Part shown: positions 63,991 through 64,000 of the stretch, piece after piece
Layout: each line of letters starts with the position of its first letter
Position numbering within the stretch: position 1 is the first letter of the stretch
Assembly (NCBI RefSeq): GCF_002855495.1
Contig: NZ_PKRO01000004.1
Span: forward strand, 88,904 to 152,903
Origin: Porphyrobacter sp. TH134
Lineage (GTDB): Bacteria; Pseudomonadota; Alphaproteobacteria; Sphingomonadales; Sphingomonadaceae
DNA length: 64,000 bases
Reading direction: 5' to 3'
The notes under the pieces: model-generated
What the model was told of the DNA's origin: nothing
What the model saw: the letters and a program-made list of their open reading frames with translations, nothing else
Databases searched by the model: none
Translations under genes and position numbers: made by a program

Positions 63991-64000
63991 TTCGCTGCTG

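Larger units (their letters stand above)
63737..64000. other. Upstream region of the Tad operon
   Basis: About 260 bases without a gene. It holds the CtrA-like box, two 18-base direct repeats and a 38-base palindrome, each listed separately. Nothing else is supported; the gene to the right of the palindrome lies outside the window. Confidence 0.7.

Overview
The window comes from a GC-rich alphaproteobacterium, most likely a sphingomonad of the Erythrobacteraceae type. This is inferred from overall gene content and protein style: a 14-gene complex I operon with separate nuoC and nuoD, a pyruvate dehydrogenase E1 beta subunit carrying its own lipoyl domain, RNase J, LexA with a GTTC-N7-GTTC operator, a CtrA-type TTAA-N7-TTAA site, DUF1467 and DUF1178 proteins, and Tad pilus genes. 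No species can be named from the sequence alone. There is no complete mobile element, no CRISPR array and no rRNA. One tRNA, tRNA-Arg(CCT), is present.

Region by region. 1-8.1 kb holds single metabolic and housekeeping genes: the end of a peroxiredoxin, prfB, a lipoprotein-like methyltransferase, a nitronate-monooxygenase-like flavoenzyme, a 2-hydroxyacid dehydrogenase, an SH3-domain exported protein, a thiolase and a coniferyl-aldehyde-type dehydrogenase. 8.2-24.0 kb is the respiratory complex I operon nuoABCDEFGHIJKLMN, largely linked by 4-base stop/start overlaps. It contains four extra genes: an NTF2/SnoaL-like protein after nuoD, two tiny membrane proteins between nuoE and nuoF, and an AT-richer orphan between nuoH and nuoI. 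birA, coaX, RNase J and a DUF1467 gene follow directly. 27.5-34.1 kb is a divergent cluster: a large two-TM coiled-coil protein resembling the polarity factor TipN faces an Hpt-like protein, a nucleotidyltransferase-like membrane protein, an all-helical protein and a sensor-kinase-like protein. The Hpt-like and kinase-like proteins both lack the histidine that would carry phosphate. 34.2-40.5 kb carries a small membrane protein, gltA, gltX, comEC and lexA with its SOS operator.

40.6-49.0 kb is a leftward operon, ppiD-trpE-(phosphodiester glycosidase lipoprotein)-trpG-trpD-trpC-moaC-moeA, joining a periplasmic folding factor, tryptophan synthesis and molybdenum cofactor synthesis. Divergent from it are tpiA, secG and pyrG. 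52.3-55.1 kb holds an intergenic region ending in a strong terminator (possible small RNA), an Hsp20 gene with an apparent heat-shock promoter and a ROSE-like RNA thermometer, grxC, a nitrilase-family amidase, a DUF1178 gene, the tRNA and a 70-base hairpin. 55.1-60.7 kb has an MFS transporter, an acyl-CoA dehydrogenase, ftsB, pdhA and pdhB. The end of the window is a leftward TadE-TadE-TadG operon preceded by a CtrA-like site, then direct repeats and a perfect palindrome.

The genes are mainly core metabolism: NADH oxidation, pyruvate and citrate entry into the TCA cycle, cofactor synthesis and amino acid synthesis. The least explained material is the degenerate phosphorelay/polarity cluster at 27.5-34.1 kb, the accessory genes inside the nuo operon, and the RNA-level structures at 52.3-55.1 kb.
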